A stretch of 64,000 nucleotides of DNA from Ferrigenium straubiae (GCA_019449655.1 JAHQXD010000001.1:996950-1060949), one strand, 5' to 3'. Positions 1-9,152 are shown, counted from the first letter of the stretch. Notes: generated by a model not told the origin, from the letters alone. Made by a program: numbers and translations.

Positions 1-866
1 GTCGAGGAATTCAGGAATGCAGCCACATCGTAGAGTGCGGTGAGCTCGCGATTCTTCACCTCTAAGCTGCGGGATTTCTCTTCTACCCGCTGCTCCAGCG
101 TGGCATAAAGATCCTGCAACTGGTCGGCCATCTGGTTGAACCCCTCGGCCAGCTCGCCGAATTCATCCCGCTTGGCAACCTTCAGGCGCACGCCGAAATC
201 CGCCTTACCCATGCGCTGCAACCCTTCCCGCAGGCGGTTGACGGGGCGCACCACCATCAGCGAAAACAGGTTCATCAGCAACACCGTGCCGATAAACGCC
301 AGACTCACCAGACCGATCTGGAAAGTGCGCAGCAGCGTGGTGGCACGGGCATTGCTGGTTTCCACCATCGCAACCAGGTCGTTCACGTTGCCGACAAAAC
401 TTTCCACGACATACCGGTATTCCGCCAGCATTCTCTCCTGCTCCGCCCGTTGCGAGGTATCGAGTATGCGCTGGATACGCGGCTTGATTTCGCCCTCCCA
501 AGCCTGGTGCAACTTGCTCATCTGAGCGCGCACCTCCTTGTCCTTGGGCAGCGAAAGCGGCCGCCGCGGGTCGCCGCGGTCAAGGTCGGACAGGATTTTT
601 TCGAACTGCACAACCTTCGCCTCGATTTCGTGGCGCAGTTCGACGGAGGGTTGCTGCACCTGCTGGCCGAGGAGGAAAGCGATGTGATAGGAGCGCATGC
701 GCTCGCTGCCGGCGTCGTTGATCGCCGCGGCGCCGCCCTCGAGCCGCCAGGAAACATACAGCGTCGAACTGATGGCAACCAGGGCAACGAGGAAGTAGAA
801 CACCAGCAGGCCGGTGATTTTCTCCTGGAGTTTCAGTACTGCGACCATCTGCCCCTTGCCGATCAT
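1..866 (-). CDS. NarX-like nitrate/nitrite sensor histidine kinase, N-terminal part (runs off left edge)
   Basis: The reading frame is open from the window edge to an ATG at 866, with a second in-frame ATG at 848 that follows a purine-rich AAGGGG stretch. The protein has an N-terminal membrane helix (about residues 15-35) and a helical PilJ/NarX-type sensory region containing the segment QVQQPSVELRHEIEAK. A second membrane helix and a HAMP linker (VVRPVNRLREGL) follow, then a coiled coil and the beginning of a LYDVAAFL segment typical of the cytoplasmic part of NarX kinases. The kinase core lies outside the window. In the NarX/NarQ family this protein senses nitrate and nitrite in the periplasm. 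The next gene upstream, nnrS, fits a nitrogen-oxide context. The exact ligand cannot be read from the sequence. Confidence 0.72.
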   Translation of the reverse strand, partial: MIGKGQMVAVLKLQEKITGLLVFYFLVALVAISSTLYVSWRLEGGAAAINDAGSERMRSYHIAFLLGQQVQQPSVELRHEIEAKVVQFEKILSDLDRGDPRRPLSLPKDKEVRAQMSKLHQAWEGEIKPRIQRILDTSQRAEQERMLAEYRYVVESFVGNVNDLVAMVETSNARATTLLRTFQIGLVSLAFIGTVLLMNLFSLMVVRPVNRLREGLQRMGKADFGVRLKVAKRDEFGELAEGFNQMADQLQDLYATLEQRVEEKSRSLEVKNRELTALYDVAAFLNSS

Positions 867-1096
867 GAAGTGAATTACCGCAGCCCGGTTATAAACTCTG
901 ATGCAGCGCGATAGCTGTCTGGCGCGGCAAATTGAGCCGGTTCAGTCTGGCGCAGGACTGGAAATCATCGCCATTCCCGGGCGGTGTTTTCCGTTCTGCG
1001 GAGATTGCGGAACGGCACTATGATGCGACCAAGATGCCTTTTATGCAAGCAAGGGATTTTCCCTCACCGGCATATTCCGATGTATCGGTGGAAGCG

Positions 1097-2326
1097 CTAT
1101 CCGGCTTTTCCATCCGCCCGCGGCCGCCAGTAGAACGGCAGATAGCGCAACGTCCACGGCACAAAACACATCAGCCAGGCCGAAGCCGCGGCCAGATACA
1201 GCCAATGCATGGCTTGCACGGGAAGCATGTCGGCCAATACGCGCAACAAGGCGGCAAGCTGTATGCCGGCAAACATCAGCTTGACCCCTGTGTCCGCCTG
1301 CATCGGCAGGCCGGAATGCCCGAGCGTGACGCGCGTCCCCATGCCGATCAGCAGCGTTGCAAAACAGCCGATGGTCAGCGCGTGCAGCGGCGCGAGCCCC
1401 CAGATGAAGGTTGCGCCGTGGCTGATGAATAACGCAAAACTTTGCAAGGTGGACAGCAGCATGGCGATGCCCAGCCAGGCAAAACCGATGTGCAGCACAC
1501 CGAGCATCGGAATGCGCAGGCTGCTGCGCAGCCCCCAGACATAGGTCAGATGGAAAACCGCAACCGCCAGCGGTGCGTCGCATAGCCACAGCCAGGCGTC
1601 TGCCTCGGCAAGCTTCAACAGGCCGTGCATCGCACTGGCCGCGAGGATGGTCCACCATGCCCAGTAGGGGCGCGCCACGAGCCGATTCGGCAATGCGGTA
1701 CTGGTGAAGAAGGGGATCATGCGGTGCCCGACGCTGGCAAAGACCGGCAGCAGGAATAGCCACAGCCCGCCGTGTATGGCGAGATGCAGCCAGGCCGCAT
1801 TGTCGCTCCACAGCCAGACCAGATAGGCGGCGAGGCCGCACCAGCCCATGCTCAGCGCGATGAAAATAATCTGCGGGTGCCGCTTGTCCGGGTGCTGCGT
1901 ATCGAGCAATACGCGCAATAGCGCATACAACGCCACTCCCCAACCGGCAAGTGTGGCAACAGCGGCGGCAATCAACACGGGGCGGCCACCCGGCAATCCC
2001 GCATAAAAACCCGCACTTCCCAGCATCAGCAGCACAAAGGCCGGCACATAACGCCGCGCCGGAATTTCCTTGCCGTTCATCCAGCGTGGATAGGTGGTCA
2101 TCAGGAAGCCGAAAATAAAAAATGGAAACAGACCGTAGATCATCAGGTAGCCATGTATGGCGACGGGGGCAACAGGCCAGACCATGGGTTGGGCGGCTAT
2201 GCTATAGCGTGTCGCCATTTCCAGGAACAGCCACAACATCACGGCGATCGATTGCAGCGCGCCCCCCAGGAACATGACGCGGTGGGGCGCGGCGGTAAAG
2301 GCATGCCAGTGTTTTGAAATAGCCAT
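1097..2326 (-). CDS. nnrS: NnrS family haem- and copper-containing membrane protein
   Basis: A 409-residue polytopic membrane protein starting MAISKHWHAF. An upstream ATG at 2536 would lie inside the next gene and add non-homologous sequence, so 2326 is preferred. The features fit NnrS: about twelve hydrophobic helices, the N-terminal FTAAPHRVMFLGG segment, and conserved histidines in motifs such as IHGYLMIYGLFPFFIFGFL, GHRMIPFFT and LHIGFAWLGIAML. NnrS proteins protect against nitric oxide and nitrosative stress and are usually controlled by NO-responsive regulators. Here the gene is transcribed towards a NarX-like sensor kinase with about 230 bp between them. No clear regulator site was recognised upstream. 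Confidence 0.85.
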   Translation of the reverse strand: MAISKHWHAFTAAPHRVMFLGGALQSIAVMLWLFLEMATRYSIAAQPMVWPVAPVAIHGYLMIYGLFPFFIFGFLMTTYPRWMNGKEIPARRYVPAFVLLMLGSAGFYAGLPGGRPVLIAAAVATLAGWGVALYALLRVLLDTQHPDKRHPQIIFIALSMGWCGLAAYLVWLWSDNAAWLHLAIHGGLWLFLLPVFASVGHRMIPFFTSTALPNRLVARPYWAWWTILAASAMHGLLKLAEADAWLWLCDAPLAVAVFHLTYVWGLRSSLRIPMLGVLHIGFAWLGIAMLLSTLQSFALFISHGATFIWGLAPLHALTIGCFATLLIGMGTRVTLGHSGLPMQADTGVKLMFAGIQLAALLRVLADMLPVQAMHWLYLAAASAWLMCFVPWTLRYLPFYWRPRADGKAG

Positions 2327-2390
2327 GATCTGTTTGGAATATGCGGGACGAAAAGTGGACGCAGCCCTATCCGGCAAGCCGAGAAGGCTC

Positions 2391-3422
2391 TTACGCCAGC
2401 GGATAGGGCAGCTGCAGGAATTGCAATGCTTCGCCCTGCAGGGATTTCCAATGCAGCGTTTGCGATTCGTGGCTGGAGGTCTGCACCACGGCCAGCACAT
2501 CGTAACCGCCGCCCGGTGCGGGTGCGGCATTGGCAATCATGCCGCTGGCCTGCCCTTCCATGTCTGCGCTGAACAATTCATCGCCCGGTTGGGGCGCTGC
2601 GCCGCCGTCGAGATGTGCGAGGTACATGCGCCGCTTCGCCTTGCCGAGGTATTGCATGCGCGCCACGATTTCCTGGCCGGGGTAGCAACCCTTCTTGAAA
2701 TTCACGCCGCCGATGAGTTCAAAATTCGCCATCTGCGGCACGAATTGTTCCTGTGTCTGCGGCAGGATGATGGGAATACCGGAACGGATGTTGAGCCAGT
2801 CCCAGCATGTGCTGCCGGCCGGTTGCGCATCCTGGCCGAGTGCCAGCCAGAGCGCCGACGCATGTTGCACGGTGGTGCTGATCTGAAAGCGCGTGTCGCC
2901 GAATTTCAGCACACCCGCTTGCCCGGTATAGGCAACGCCGAACGGCTGTTGCGGTAACTCGCCGAATTGCCTGCTCAGGATTTCCTGTGCATTTTCACCC
3001 GACAGGCCCAGCGTAACGATCTCATCGCTTGCATCGGAGATTTTCACCTTGGCACGCAGCACGTACATGCTGAGTTTCTTGCGCATAGGTTCGCACATGA
3101 CGCGCGGCAGTTGCAGCAGATAGTCGTCGCCGCTGTGCCAGATCAGCATGCTCGCCACCATGCGCCCCTTCGGGGTGTTCAGGCTGCTGAGTTGTGCGCG
3201 GCCGGCATCGACTTCGCGGATGTCGTTGCTCAGCATGTTCTGCAGGAAAGTTTGCGCATCCTCGCCGGAAGCGCGCAGCGTGCCGAATTGGCCGAGGTCG
3301 CACAAAACGGTGTTCTGTTCCGCCGTGCGCAACTCGGCTGCGAGGTTGCCAAAGTGCTGCACCATACCTGCGTCAATGGTTGCGCCTTGCTGGGTAAGGA
3401 ATAGTTGCCAGTCTGGATTCAT
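2391..3422 (-). CDS. ygfZ: YgfZ/GcvT-type folate-binding protein (iron-sulfur cluster maturation)
   Basis: A 343-residue soluble protein, started at MNPDWQLFLTQQGA because the five residues before it have no family counterpart. The diagnostic YgfZ signature KGCYPGQEIVARMQYLG is present with its conserved cysteine, after the FELIGGVNFKKGC segment. Family members bind tetrahydrofolate and help assemble or repair certain Fe-S enzymes, including MiaB-type radical SAM proteins. rimO, an enzyme of that kind, lies 3.6 kb away, although not in the same operon. The length is normal for the family. Confidence 0.9.
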   Translation of the reverse strand: MNPDWQLFLTQQGATIDAGMVQHFGNLAAELRTAEQNTVLCDLGQFGTLRASGEDAQTFLQNMLSNDIREVDAGRAQLSSLNTPKGRMVASMLIWHSGDDYLLQLPRVMCEPMRKKLSMYVLRAKVKISDASDEIVTLGLSGENAQEILSRQFGELPQQPFGVAYTGQAGVLKFGDTRFQISTTVQHASALWLALGQDAQPAGSTCWDWLNIRSGIPIILPQTQEQFVPQMANFELIGGVNFKKGCYPGQEIVARMQYLGKAKRRMYLAHLDGGAAPQPGDELFSADMEGQASGMIANAAPAPGGGYDVLAVVQTSSHESQTLHWKSLQGEALQFLQLPYPLA

Positions 3423-3493
3423 AATGTAGCGGTACAAGACACGCCGTCCCGGCAGTTATCCGGACGGCGCAGTTGATCGGAATATACTGAACT

Positions 3494-3763
3494 TCAGGCG
3501 AAGGTGTTGACGCGTCCGCCTTTGTTTTCACCTTCCATGAACTGGATACCGGGAGGCTCCGCAACTTCCTGTGGCCTGGTTTCGGCGCGCTCGGTATTGT
3601 TGTTCTGATTTTCGGCACGGCTCATCTGCTGCGCTTTGTCGGACAGTTTCACTACCGCGGAATCCTGCTGCTTCTCCGGCTGCCTGTCATTTTTCGGTGC
3701 TGGCGGTTGCGGGCTGTTGATTATCGCGCTGACGGAAGTTGCAAGAGCATTACTGACGTCCAT
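3494..3763 (-). CDS. Small hydrophilic protein of unknown function
   Basis: An 89-residue protein beginning MDVSNALATSVSAIINS, then a proline/glutamine/lysine-rich low-complexity stretch and a short C-terminal motif ending GGRVNTFA. There is no signal peptide or membrane helix. The reverse-strand sequence GGAGAAAAAATC just upstream of the ATG is a reasonable ribosome binding site. The N-terminal pattern of alanine/serine/valine residues before a disordered charged region resembles the small protein at 6680-6889, but the similarity is weak. I do not recognise the family. Confidence 0.55.
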   Translation of the reverse strand: MDVSNALATSVSAIINSPQPPAPKNDRQPEKQQDSAVVKLSDKAQQMSRAENQNNNTERAETRPQEVAEPPGIQFMEGENKGGRVNTFA

Positions 3764-3836
3764 GATTTTTTCTCCGGTAAACTTATGGCGCTAACCCTAC
3801 CCGTTTTTGCTGCGGGCGACAAGCGAAATATGCCTC

Positions 3837-5138
3837 TTAACCCGCAGGCAGCACAAACTTGGCCACCAACCCGCCTTCGGCGTGGCCTTCCAATTGAAAT
3901 TCGCCGCCATGCAGCCGCGCGGCGCGCTCGACGATCGCCAGCCCGAGACCCGACCCGGTCGTGTCGCTGCGTGCGCTTTCCAGGCGCATGAACGGCCGCT
4001 TTGCGGTTTCGCGTTGCTCGGCGGGAATCCCTGCGCCGCGATCCGCCACTTCCACGACGACCCGGCCGCCTTCCTGCACGATCCGTACGGTGATCTCGCC
4101 ACCGCCGTATTTAATGGCGTTATCCAGCAGGTTGGCAAGCGCGCGTTTCAGCAGCACGGGACGCACCGCAAGTGGCGGCAGCGGCGGCAAATCGAGCATG
4201 AGCGATTTGGCCTGAACCACGAATGGCTGCGCCGTTTCCTGCACCAGGGCTTGCAGGTCGGTCGGAACGGCGGCTTCATGTTCATCGAGGCGCGCGTAAT
4301 CAAGGAATTGCTGAATCACCGTATCCATTTGCTCCACATCGGCGGCCAGCCCCTTACGTAGCGCTTCATCCGCGCTAAATTCTGCGGCGAGCCGCACGCG
4401 CGCCAAGGGAGTGCGCAGGTCGTGCGAGATACCGGCCAGCACCAGCGCGCGCTCGCGCTCGTCGGCGGCAAGGTCGGCGGACATCTGGTTGAAGGCGTGC
4501 GATACCGCGACGATTTCCTGCGCACCGCGTTCCGGCAGCGGTTGCGGCGGCGTCTCGCCCCGGCCGACATCCTGCGCCGCCTGCGCGAGCCGCTTGAGGG
4601 GATGCGTCACCTGGAGCGCGATGAAATAGGCGCCGAGCAGCGCCAGCGCCAGCACTACGCTGCCCCAGATCAGCAGCACCTCCGATACCGGATGCTCGAT
4701 GCGCTCCTTGGGCAGCGCCACCCAGAACTCCTCGTCGCCGATGAAGAAGCTCACCCACAGGGCTTCCACGCCGTTGCGCTTTGCCGCGAAGCGGGTGTTG
4801 CCGCCGAGGCTGGCGCGCACCTTCTCGGCCATTTCCCGCAATATCGGCGGACGATCGGGCAAGGCTTCGAGCGCATCGTTAGGCTCCGCCATCTGCACCA
4901 GCAGATCTTCGGACTCCGCCAATTCATACAGCAGCGCACCGCGCCACTCCGGCGCGGCAGACAGCACCGCGGCGCGCGTGAGGTTGACCACCGACACCAC
5001 CAGTTGCGCCATCTGCCGAGCGCGCGGCTCCTGTTCGACATGGCGGAAAACCGCCACGGAGGCGGCGAACGACAGCACAATCAGGATGACCATGAGCAGG
5101 AAGGCGCGCGCCAGCAGGGTGCGCGGCAGGATGGTCAA
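3837..5138 (-). CDS. envZ: EnvZ-type osmolarity/envelope sensor histidine kinase
   Basis: A 433-residue kinase with a membrane helix at its N-terminus (FLLMVILIVLSFAASVAVF) and a periplasmic sensor of about 130 residues. A second helix (LIWGSVVLALALLGAYFIAL) leads to a HAMP linker, a HisKA domain with the phosphoacceptor histidine in ISHDLRTPLARVRLA, and a HATPase domain with DNAIKYGG, DRGAGIP and GSGLGLAI. The start is a TTG at 5138 that overlaps the TGA of the response regulator gene. The longer ATG frame from 5180 would run inside that gene. Pairing with the OmpR-type gene indicates one phosphorelay. The stimulus is unknown. Confidence 0.85.
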   Translation of the reverse strand: MTILPRTLLARAFLLMVILIVLSFAASVAVFRHVEQEPRARQMAQLVVSVVNLTRAAVLSAAPEWRGALLYELAESEDLLVQMAEPNDALEALPDRPPILREMAEKVRASLGGNTRFAAKRNGVEALWVSFFIGDEEFWVALPKERIEHPVSEVLLIWGSVVLALALLGAYFIALQVTHPLKRLAQAAQDVGRGETPPQPLPERGAQEIVAVSHAFNQMSADLAADERERALVLAGISHDLRTPLARVRLAAEFSADEALRKGLAADVEQMDTVIQQFLDYARLDEHEAAVPTDLQALVQETAQPFVVQAKSLMLDLPPLPPLAVRPVLLKRALANLLDNAIKYGGGEITVRIVQEGGRVVVEVADRGAGIPAEQRETAKRPFMRLESARSDTTGSGLGLAIVERAARLHGGEFQLEGHAEGGLVAKFVLPAG

Positions 5139-5848
5139 GGCTTGACCCCGTCGGGAACGAACACATAGCCGTGCCCCCATACCGTCTGGATGAAGCGCGG
5201 CTTGGCGGGATCGGCCTCGACCAGCTTGCGCAGCCGCGACACCTGCACGTCGATGGCGCGGTCGAACGGCTCATGGTCACGGCCGCGCGCCAGCTCCATG
5301 AGTTTGTCGCGCGACAGCGGATGGCGCGGATGGGTCACCAGCGCCTTGAGCAGCGCGAATTCCCCGGTGGTCAGGGAAACCGGCGCGCCTGACCGGGTCA
5401 GCACGCGCGTGGCGAGGTTCAGTTCGCAGTCGCCGAAGACGATGGCCTTCTCCTCGGCCCCGGGCGCGCCGGCCGGCAATGAGCCCTTGCGCCGCAGCAC
5501 CGCATTGATGCGCGCTACCAGTTCGCGCGGGTTGAACGGCTTGGGCAGGTAGTCGTCCGCACCCATTTCCAGCCCGACGATGCGGTCCACGTCGTCGCCC
5601 TTCGCGGTGAGCAGGATCACCGGCACGTTCTCGCCCGCGCCCCGTAGCCGCCTGAGAATCGCCAGCCCGTCCTCGCCGGGCAGCATCAGGTCGAGCACCA
5701 GCAGGTGGTAATGGCCAAGCTTCAAGGCCTTGTCCATCGCGCTGCCGTCCTCCACCGCCTTGGCCGTAAAGCCCTGCTCGGATAAATAGCGCAACAGCAG
5801 TTCGCGCAGGCGCGCGTCGTCGTCAATGATGAGGATGCGTTGGCTCAT
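5135..5848 (-). CDS. ompR: OmpR-type response regulator
   Basis: A 237-residue regulator. The receiver domain starts MSQRILIIDDDARLREL, with the phosphorylated aspartate at about residue 53 (LVLDLMLPGEDG) and the conserved lysine in DYLPKPFNPREL. The C-terminal winged helix contains LTTGEFALLKALV, RAIDVQVSRLRKLVE and the ending IQTVWGHGYVFVPDG, as in OmpR. The ATG at 5848 gives the usual N-terminus; the ATG at 5863 adds five residues. Its TGA overlaps the kinase start, so the two are translationally coupled. It is divergent from the secreted repeat protein at 6001, a plausible target. Confidence 0.88.
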   Translation of the reverse strand: MSQRILIIDDDARLRELLLRYLSEQGFTAKAVEDGSAMDKALKLGHYHLLVLDLMLPGEDGLAILRRLRGAGENVPVILLTAKGDDVDRIVGLEMGADDYLPKPFNPRELVARINAVLRRKGSLPAGAPGAEEKAIVFGDCELNLATRVLTRSGAPVSLTTGEFALLKALVTHPRHPLSRDKLMELARGRDHEPFDRAIDVQVSRLRKLVEADPAKPRFIQTVWGHGYVFVPDGVKP

Positions 5849-5937
5849 GGCAACATGATACACAGAAGACGGAAAAATGGAGGATGCAAGACTGCGGCTG
5901 AAACAAACTTTTACAAATCAGGCGCTGGCGCAAACAC

Positions 5938-5953
5938 TTGAATTACAGTTCAA
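5938..5953. promoter_or_regulatory. Inverted repeat in the divergent region between ompR and the secreted repeat protein
   Basis: The arms TTGAA and TTCAA are separated by six bases. The site lies about 50 bp before the start of the repeat-rich secreted protein and about 90 bp from the ompR start. It could be an operator for either gene, but it is short and no known binding consensus was matched. Confidence 0.25.
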
Positions 5954-6000
5954 TCGCATCATGCATCCACACCCATAGCGGACCCCAGCAGGAGAAAACC

Positions 6001-6567
6001 ATGAATGCCATTTTGAAATCCATGATCGCCGCAGGCATCGTCGCATCGTTCGGCCTCAACGCTCCAGCCGCCGCTGCCGGACCGAATCCCGACACGCGCG
6101 AAGCGGCACGCAAGGAAGCGCAGCAGACGACTCCGGAGCAGCGCGCGGAACTGCGCAAGAAGATGCGCGAACACATCGAGAAGATGTCGCCGGATGAGCG
6201 CCGCGCCATGCACGAGGCCATGCGCGAACACATACAAAATATGCCCCCGGAAGAACGCCGCGCCTACCGCGAGGAGCGGCGCAGGGAATGGGAGAACATG
6301 ACCCCGGAACAGCGTGCCGAAAAACGCAAGGAGATGCGCGAGCGCTTCGAAAAGATGCCGCCCGATGAACGCCGCGAGATGCGCGAGAAGATGCGGGAGC
6401 GCTGGGAAAGTCTGCCGCCCGAAGAGCGTGAAGCACGGCGCAAGGAGATGCATGAACGCTTCGAGAGGATGTCGCCGGAAGAGCGCGAGCAATTCAAACG
6501 CGATATGGGCAGGCGCGGTGACATGCCTGCCGGTCAGCCCGACGGCAAGCCGGGCGAGGCGCGATAG
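6001..6567 (+). CDS. Secreted, strongly charged tandem-repeat protein
   Basis: A 188-residue protein. Residues 1-24 form a signal peptide (MNAILKSMIAAGIVASFGLN, then APAAAAG). The remainder is almost entirely a repeated helical unit of about 16 residues of the form MRERFEKMPPDERREM or MREHIEKMSPDERRAM, present about seven times and rich in E, R, K and M. The start at 6001 follows an AGGAGAAAACC ribosome binding site; the upstream ATG at 5938 would destroy the signal peptide. The pattern is reminiscent of the LTxxQ repeats of periplasmic CpxP/Spy-type helical proteins, but no canonical LTxxQ box is seen, so the relation is only suggested. It is divergent from the OmpR/EnvZ-type pair. Confidence 0.7.
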   Translation: MNAILKSMIAAGIVASFGLNAPAAAAGPNPDTREAARKEAQQTTPEQRAELRKKMREHIEKMSPDERRAMHEAMREHIQNMPPEERRAYREERRREWENMTPEQRAEKRKEMRERFEKMPPDERREMREKMRERWESLPPEEREARRKEMHERFERMSPEEREQFKRDMGRRGDMPAGQPDGKPGEAR

Positions 6568-6679
6568 TTCAGCTGCTCTCCTCGGAGCGAGGCTCATTCG
6601 GCCATTTGACACAAGCTCTCTGAATACCGATAATCTGTTAGTATCGCTCCATGACTTGGTTCTAATTAAGGGAATTAAA

Positions 6680-6889
6680 ATGGCCATCAACGCAGTTTCA
6701 TCGAACACCAGTTTCCAGGTAGACAATATCAGGCAGAGCTCACCTCCTCCAGCCCATGCTGAGGTTCGCGGTGAGAAAGAGAATGATGGGGACAGCGATG
6801 ATGGCGTCTCATCCAATGTGAATGCAATCAAACCAACGGTTAACACCAGCGGACAATCCATAGGTACGATCATCAACGTCACAGCCTGA
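6680..6889 (+). CDS. Small hydrophilic protein of unknown function
   Basis: A 69-residue protein starting MAINAVSSNTSFQVDN, with an acidic central stretch (EKENDGDSDDG) and an ending SGQSIGTIINVTA. An AAGGGA ribosome binding site stands six bases before the ATG. A longer open frame upstream overlaps the repeat-protein gene and is not convincing. There is no signal peptide or membrane helix. It is followed by a clear terminator, so it is probably expressed as its own short transcript. Function unknown. Confidence 0.6.
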   Translation: MAINAVSSNTSFQVDNIRQSSPPPAHAEVRGEKENDGDSDDGVSSNVNAIKPTVNTSGQSIGTIINVTA

Positions 6890-6950
6890 ATCATGCGGAT
6901 TCAGCATCCAGAGTAGCCACTCAACTCTGGCCCTGATGAAAATCCACCAG

Positions 6951-6992
6951 TTCAAATAAAAACGGGAGCCCAAGCTCCCGTTTTTATTTGAA
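6951..6992. terminator. Bidirectional intrinsic terminator
   Basis: A 42-bp perfect palindrome has arms TTCAAATAAAAACGGGAGC and its complement around a CCAA loop. The GC stem is flanked by A-runs and T-runs, so it works in both directions. It separates the small gene at 6680 from the convergent rimO gene. Confidence 0.92.
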
Positions 6993-7002
6993 TCACTGCA
7001 AC

Positions 7003-8334
7003 TCAAATCGTTTCCGCCCACAGATCGTGCGTATCGGAATCTGTGATCTTCACCTCGACAAAGTCGCCCACCTTTAGCCGCTGGCCGTCTTCGATGTACA
7101 CCAGCCCGTCGATTTCCGGTGCATCGGCGCTGCTGCGCGCGACCGCGCCCTCCTCATCCACCTCGTCAACCAGCACGGTGAGGGTCTTGCCGACCTTGTG
7201 ACGGAGGCGCTCCTCGCTGATCTCCTCCTGCAGCAGCATCAACCGCGTGAGGCGTTCCTGCTGGACTTCGGGCGGGATATGATCCGGCAGTGCGTTGGCC
7301 GCAGCACCCTGCACCGGCGAATAGGCGAATGCACCGACGCGATCCAGTTGCGCCTCCTCGATGAAATCCAGCAGCTCCTCGAACTCTTCCTCGGTCTCGC
7401 CGGGGAAACCGACGATGAAGGTGCTGCGCAGCGTGAGCTCGGGGCAGGTCTCGCGCCATTGTTTGATGCGCGCCAGCACGTTCTCGCTGTCGCCGGGGCG
7501 CTTCATCAGCCTGAGGATGCGCTGGTTGGCATGCTGGAACGGTACATCGAGGTAGGGCAGGATAATGCCCTCGGCCATCAGCGGGATCACCTCGTCCACA
7601 TGCGGATAGGGATAGACGTAGTGCAGCCGCACCCAGGCTTTTTGATCCAGTTGGCCCAGCCCTCCCATTGCCGCAGCCAGCTCGGTCAGGCGCGTTCTGA
7701 GCGGCCGGCCGTTCCAGAATCCGGTGCGGAATTTCAGGTCCGCGCCGTAGGCGGAAGTGTCCTGCGAAATCACTAGCAATTCCTTCACGCCCGCGTTGAC
7801 CAGGCTCTGCGCTTCCTGCATCACTTCGCCGACCGGGCGGCTGACCAGCGGCCCGCGCAGGCTGGGAATGATGCAGAAGGTACAGCTGTGGTTGCAGCCT
7901 TCGGAAATTTTCACGTAGGCGTAATGCTTCGGCGTCAGGCGGATGCCCTGCGCGGGAACCAGATCGGAGAGGGGGTCATGGGGTTTGGGCAAGTGCTGAT
8001 GCACCACCGCCATCACCTCGTCGGTGGCATGAGGGCCGGTCACCGCAAGCACCCTGGGATGCGCCTGCCGCACCACATCGCCCTTCGCGCCGAGGCAGCC
8101 GGTGACGATCACCTTGCCGTTCTCGGTCAGCGCCTCGCCGATCGCGTCCAGCGATTCTTCCACCGCGCTGTCGATAAAGCCGCAGGTGTTCACAATCACC
8201 AGATCGGAATCCTGGTAGCTTCCGGAAATCAAATAACCTTCGGCACGCAAGTGCGTGAGGATATGCTCGGAGTCCACGGTCGCCTTCGGGCAACCGAGCG
8301 AGACGAAGCCGACTTTCGGGATGGCGTTATTCAT
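7003..8334 (-). CDS. rimO: Ribosomal protein S12 methylthiotransferase RimO
   Basis: A 443-residue protein with the three parts of the methylthiotransferase family. The N-terminal UPF0004 domain carries cysteines 15, 51 and 80 (VSLGCPK, VNTCGF, VTGCLGA). The radical SAM domain has the CNHSCTFC cluster motif at residues 147-154. A C-terminal TRAM domain follows. RimO adds a methylthio group to an aspartate of ribosomal protein S12. The N-terminus [17 protein letters not shown] distinguishes RimO from the tRNA enzyme MiaB. The length is normal. Confidence 0.96.
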   Translation of the reverse strand: MNNAIPKVGFVSLGCPKATVDSEHILTHLRAEGYLISGSYQDSDLVIVNTCGFIDSAVEESLDAIGEALTENGKVIVTGCLGAKGDVVRQAHPRVLAVTGPHATDEVMAVVHQHLPKPHDPLSDLVPAQGIRLTPKHYAYVKISEGCNHSCTFCIIPSLRGPLVSRPVGEVMQEAQSLVNAGVKELLVISQDTSAYGADLKFRTGFWNGRPLRTRLTELAAAMGGLGQLDQKAWVRLHYVYPYPHVDEVIPLMAEGIILPYLDVPFQHANQRILRLMKRPGDSENVLARIKQWRETCPELTLRSTFIVGFPGETEEEFEELLDFIEEAQLDRVGAFAYSPVQGAAANALPDHIPPEVQQERLTRLMLLQEEISEERLRHKVGKTLTVLVDEVDEEGAVARSSADAPEIDGLVYIEDGQRLKVGDFVEVKITDSDTHDLWAETI

Positions 8335-8352
8335 TGCAATACTTCTTTCGGA

Positions 8353-9111
8353 TCATTCGGGAACCAGCACCCCGACCAGGAAAATGGAGCCTATCCCCAG
8401 CGCAATCAGCGCCACCTGCTGGACGGTGTCGCGCAGTTGCGTGCGCTTGTGCAGCCCGGGGATCAGGTCGGCTACGGCAACGTAGATCATGCTCGCCGCG
8501 GACAGGGCCAGCAGGGTCGGCACGATGCTCTGCACGGATTGCAGCGCGAAATAAGCCAGCACGCCGCCCACCAGCATAGCAAGGCTGGACAGCAGGTTGA
8601 CGCGCAGGGCTTGCGCCTTGCTATATCCGGAATGCAGCAGGATGGCGAAATCACCGACCTCCTGCGGGATCTCGTGCGCGATGATCGCCAGCGCGGTGAC
8701 GATGCCGAGATGGGTATCGACAAGGAAGGCCGCCGCGACGATCACCCCATCCACGAAGTTGTGGAAGGTGTCGCCGACCATGATCATCGTACCGCTGCGG
8801 CCATGCGTATCGTGTTCGTGTGCCTCGCAATCGTTGTGGTGGCAGTGCCGCCACAGCAGCAGCTTCTCCAGCGTGAAGAACAGCAGGATGCCGGCCAGCA
8901 CCGTACCACTCACCGCCGCCGCGCTGCTGCCGGTCTCCATCGCCTCGGGCAGGATGTCGAGAAACACCGCACCGAGCAGCGCCCCGATGGCATAGCTGAC
9001 CAGCGAGCCGACCCAGTGCGGGCGGGCATTCAGCGCGAACAGCGCGGCGCACAACACGCTCAGCACGCCGCCCATCAGGCTGGCCGCGATGATCCACCAT
9101 AAGGATGTCAT
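8353..9111 (-). CDS. ZIP family divalent metal transporter
   Basis: A 252-residue membrane protein with about eight helices. The metal-site motifs of ZIP transporters are present: HNFVDGVIVAAAF in helix four and HEIPQEVGDFAILL in helix five. A histidine-rich cytoplasmic loop (RHCHHNDCEAHEHDTH) precedes them. ZIP proteins import Zn2+ and related cations. The gene ends 18 bp before rimO on the same strand, so the two may be cotranscribed. ZupT-like function is likely, but the metal is not fixed by sequence. Confidence 0.88.
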   Translation of the reverse strand: MTSLWWIIAASLMGGVLSVLCAALFALNARPHWVGSLVSYAIGALLGAVFLDILPEAMETGSSAAAVSGTVLAGILLFFTLEKLLLWRHCHHNDCEAHEHDTHGRSGTMIMVGDTFHNFVDGVIVAAAFLVDTHLGIVTALAIIAHEIPQEVGDFAILLHSGYSKAQALRVNLLSSLAMLVGGVLAYFALQSVQSIVPTLLALSAASMIYVAVADLIPGLHKRTQLRDTVQQVALIALGIGSIFLVGVLVPE

Positions 9112-9152
9112 GCAATATGCTCAGCAGAAAATGAAAGTGCCGCCGGAACTGC

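Noticed and set aside
1041..1943. Long frames opposite or shifted inside nnrS and many other genes
   Set aside because: They are shadows caused by GC-rich codon usage; the real frame in each case carries family motifs.
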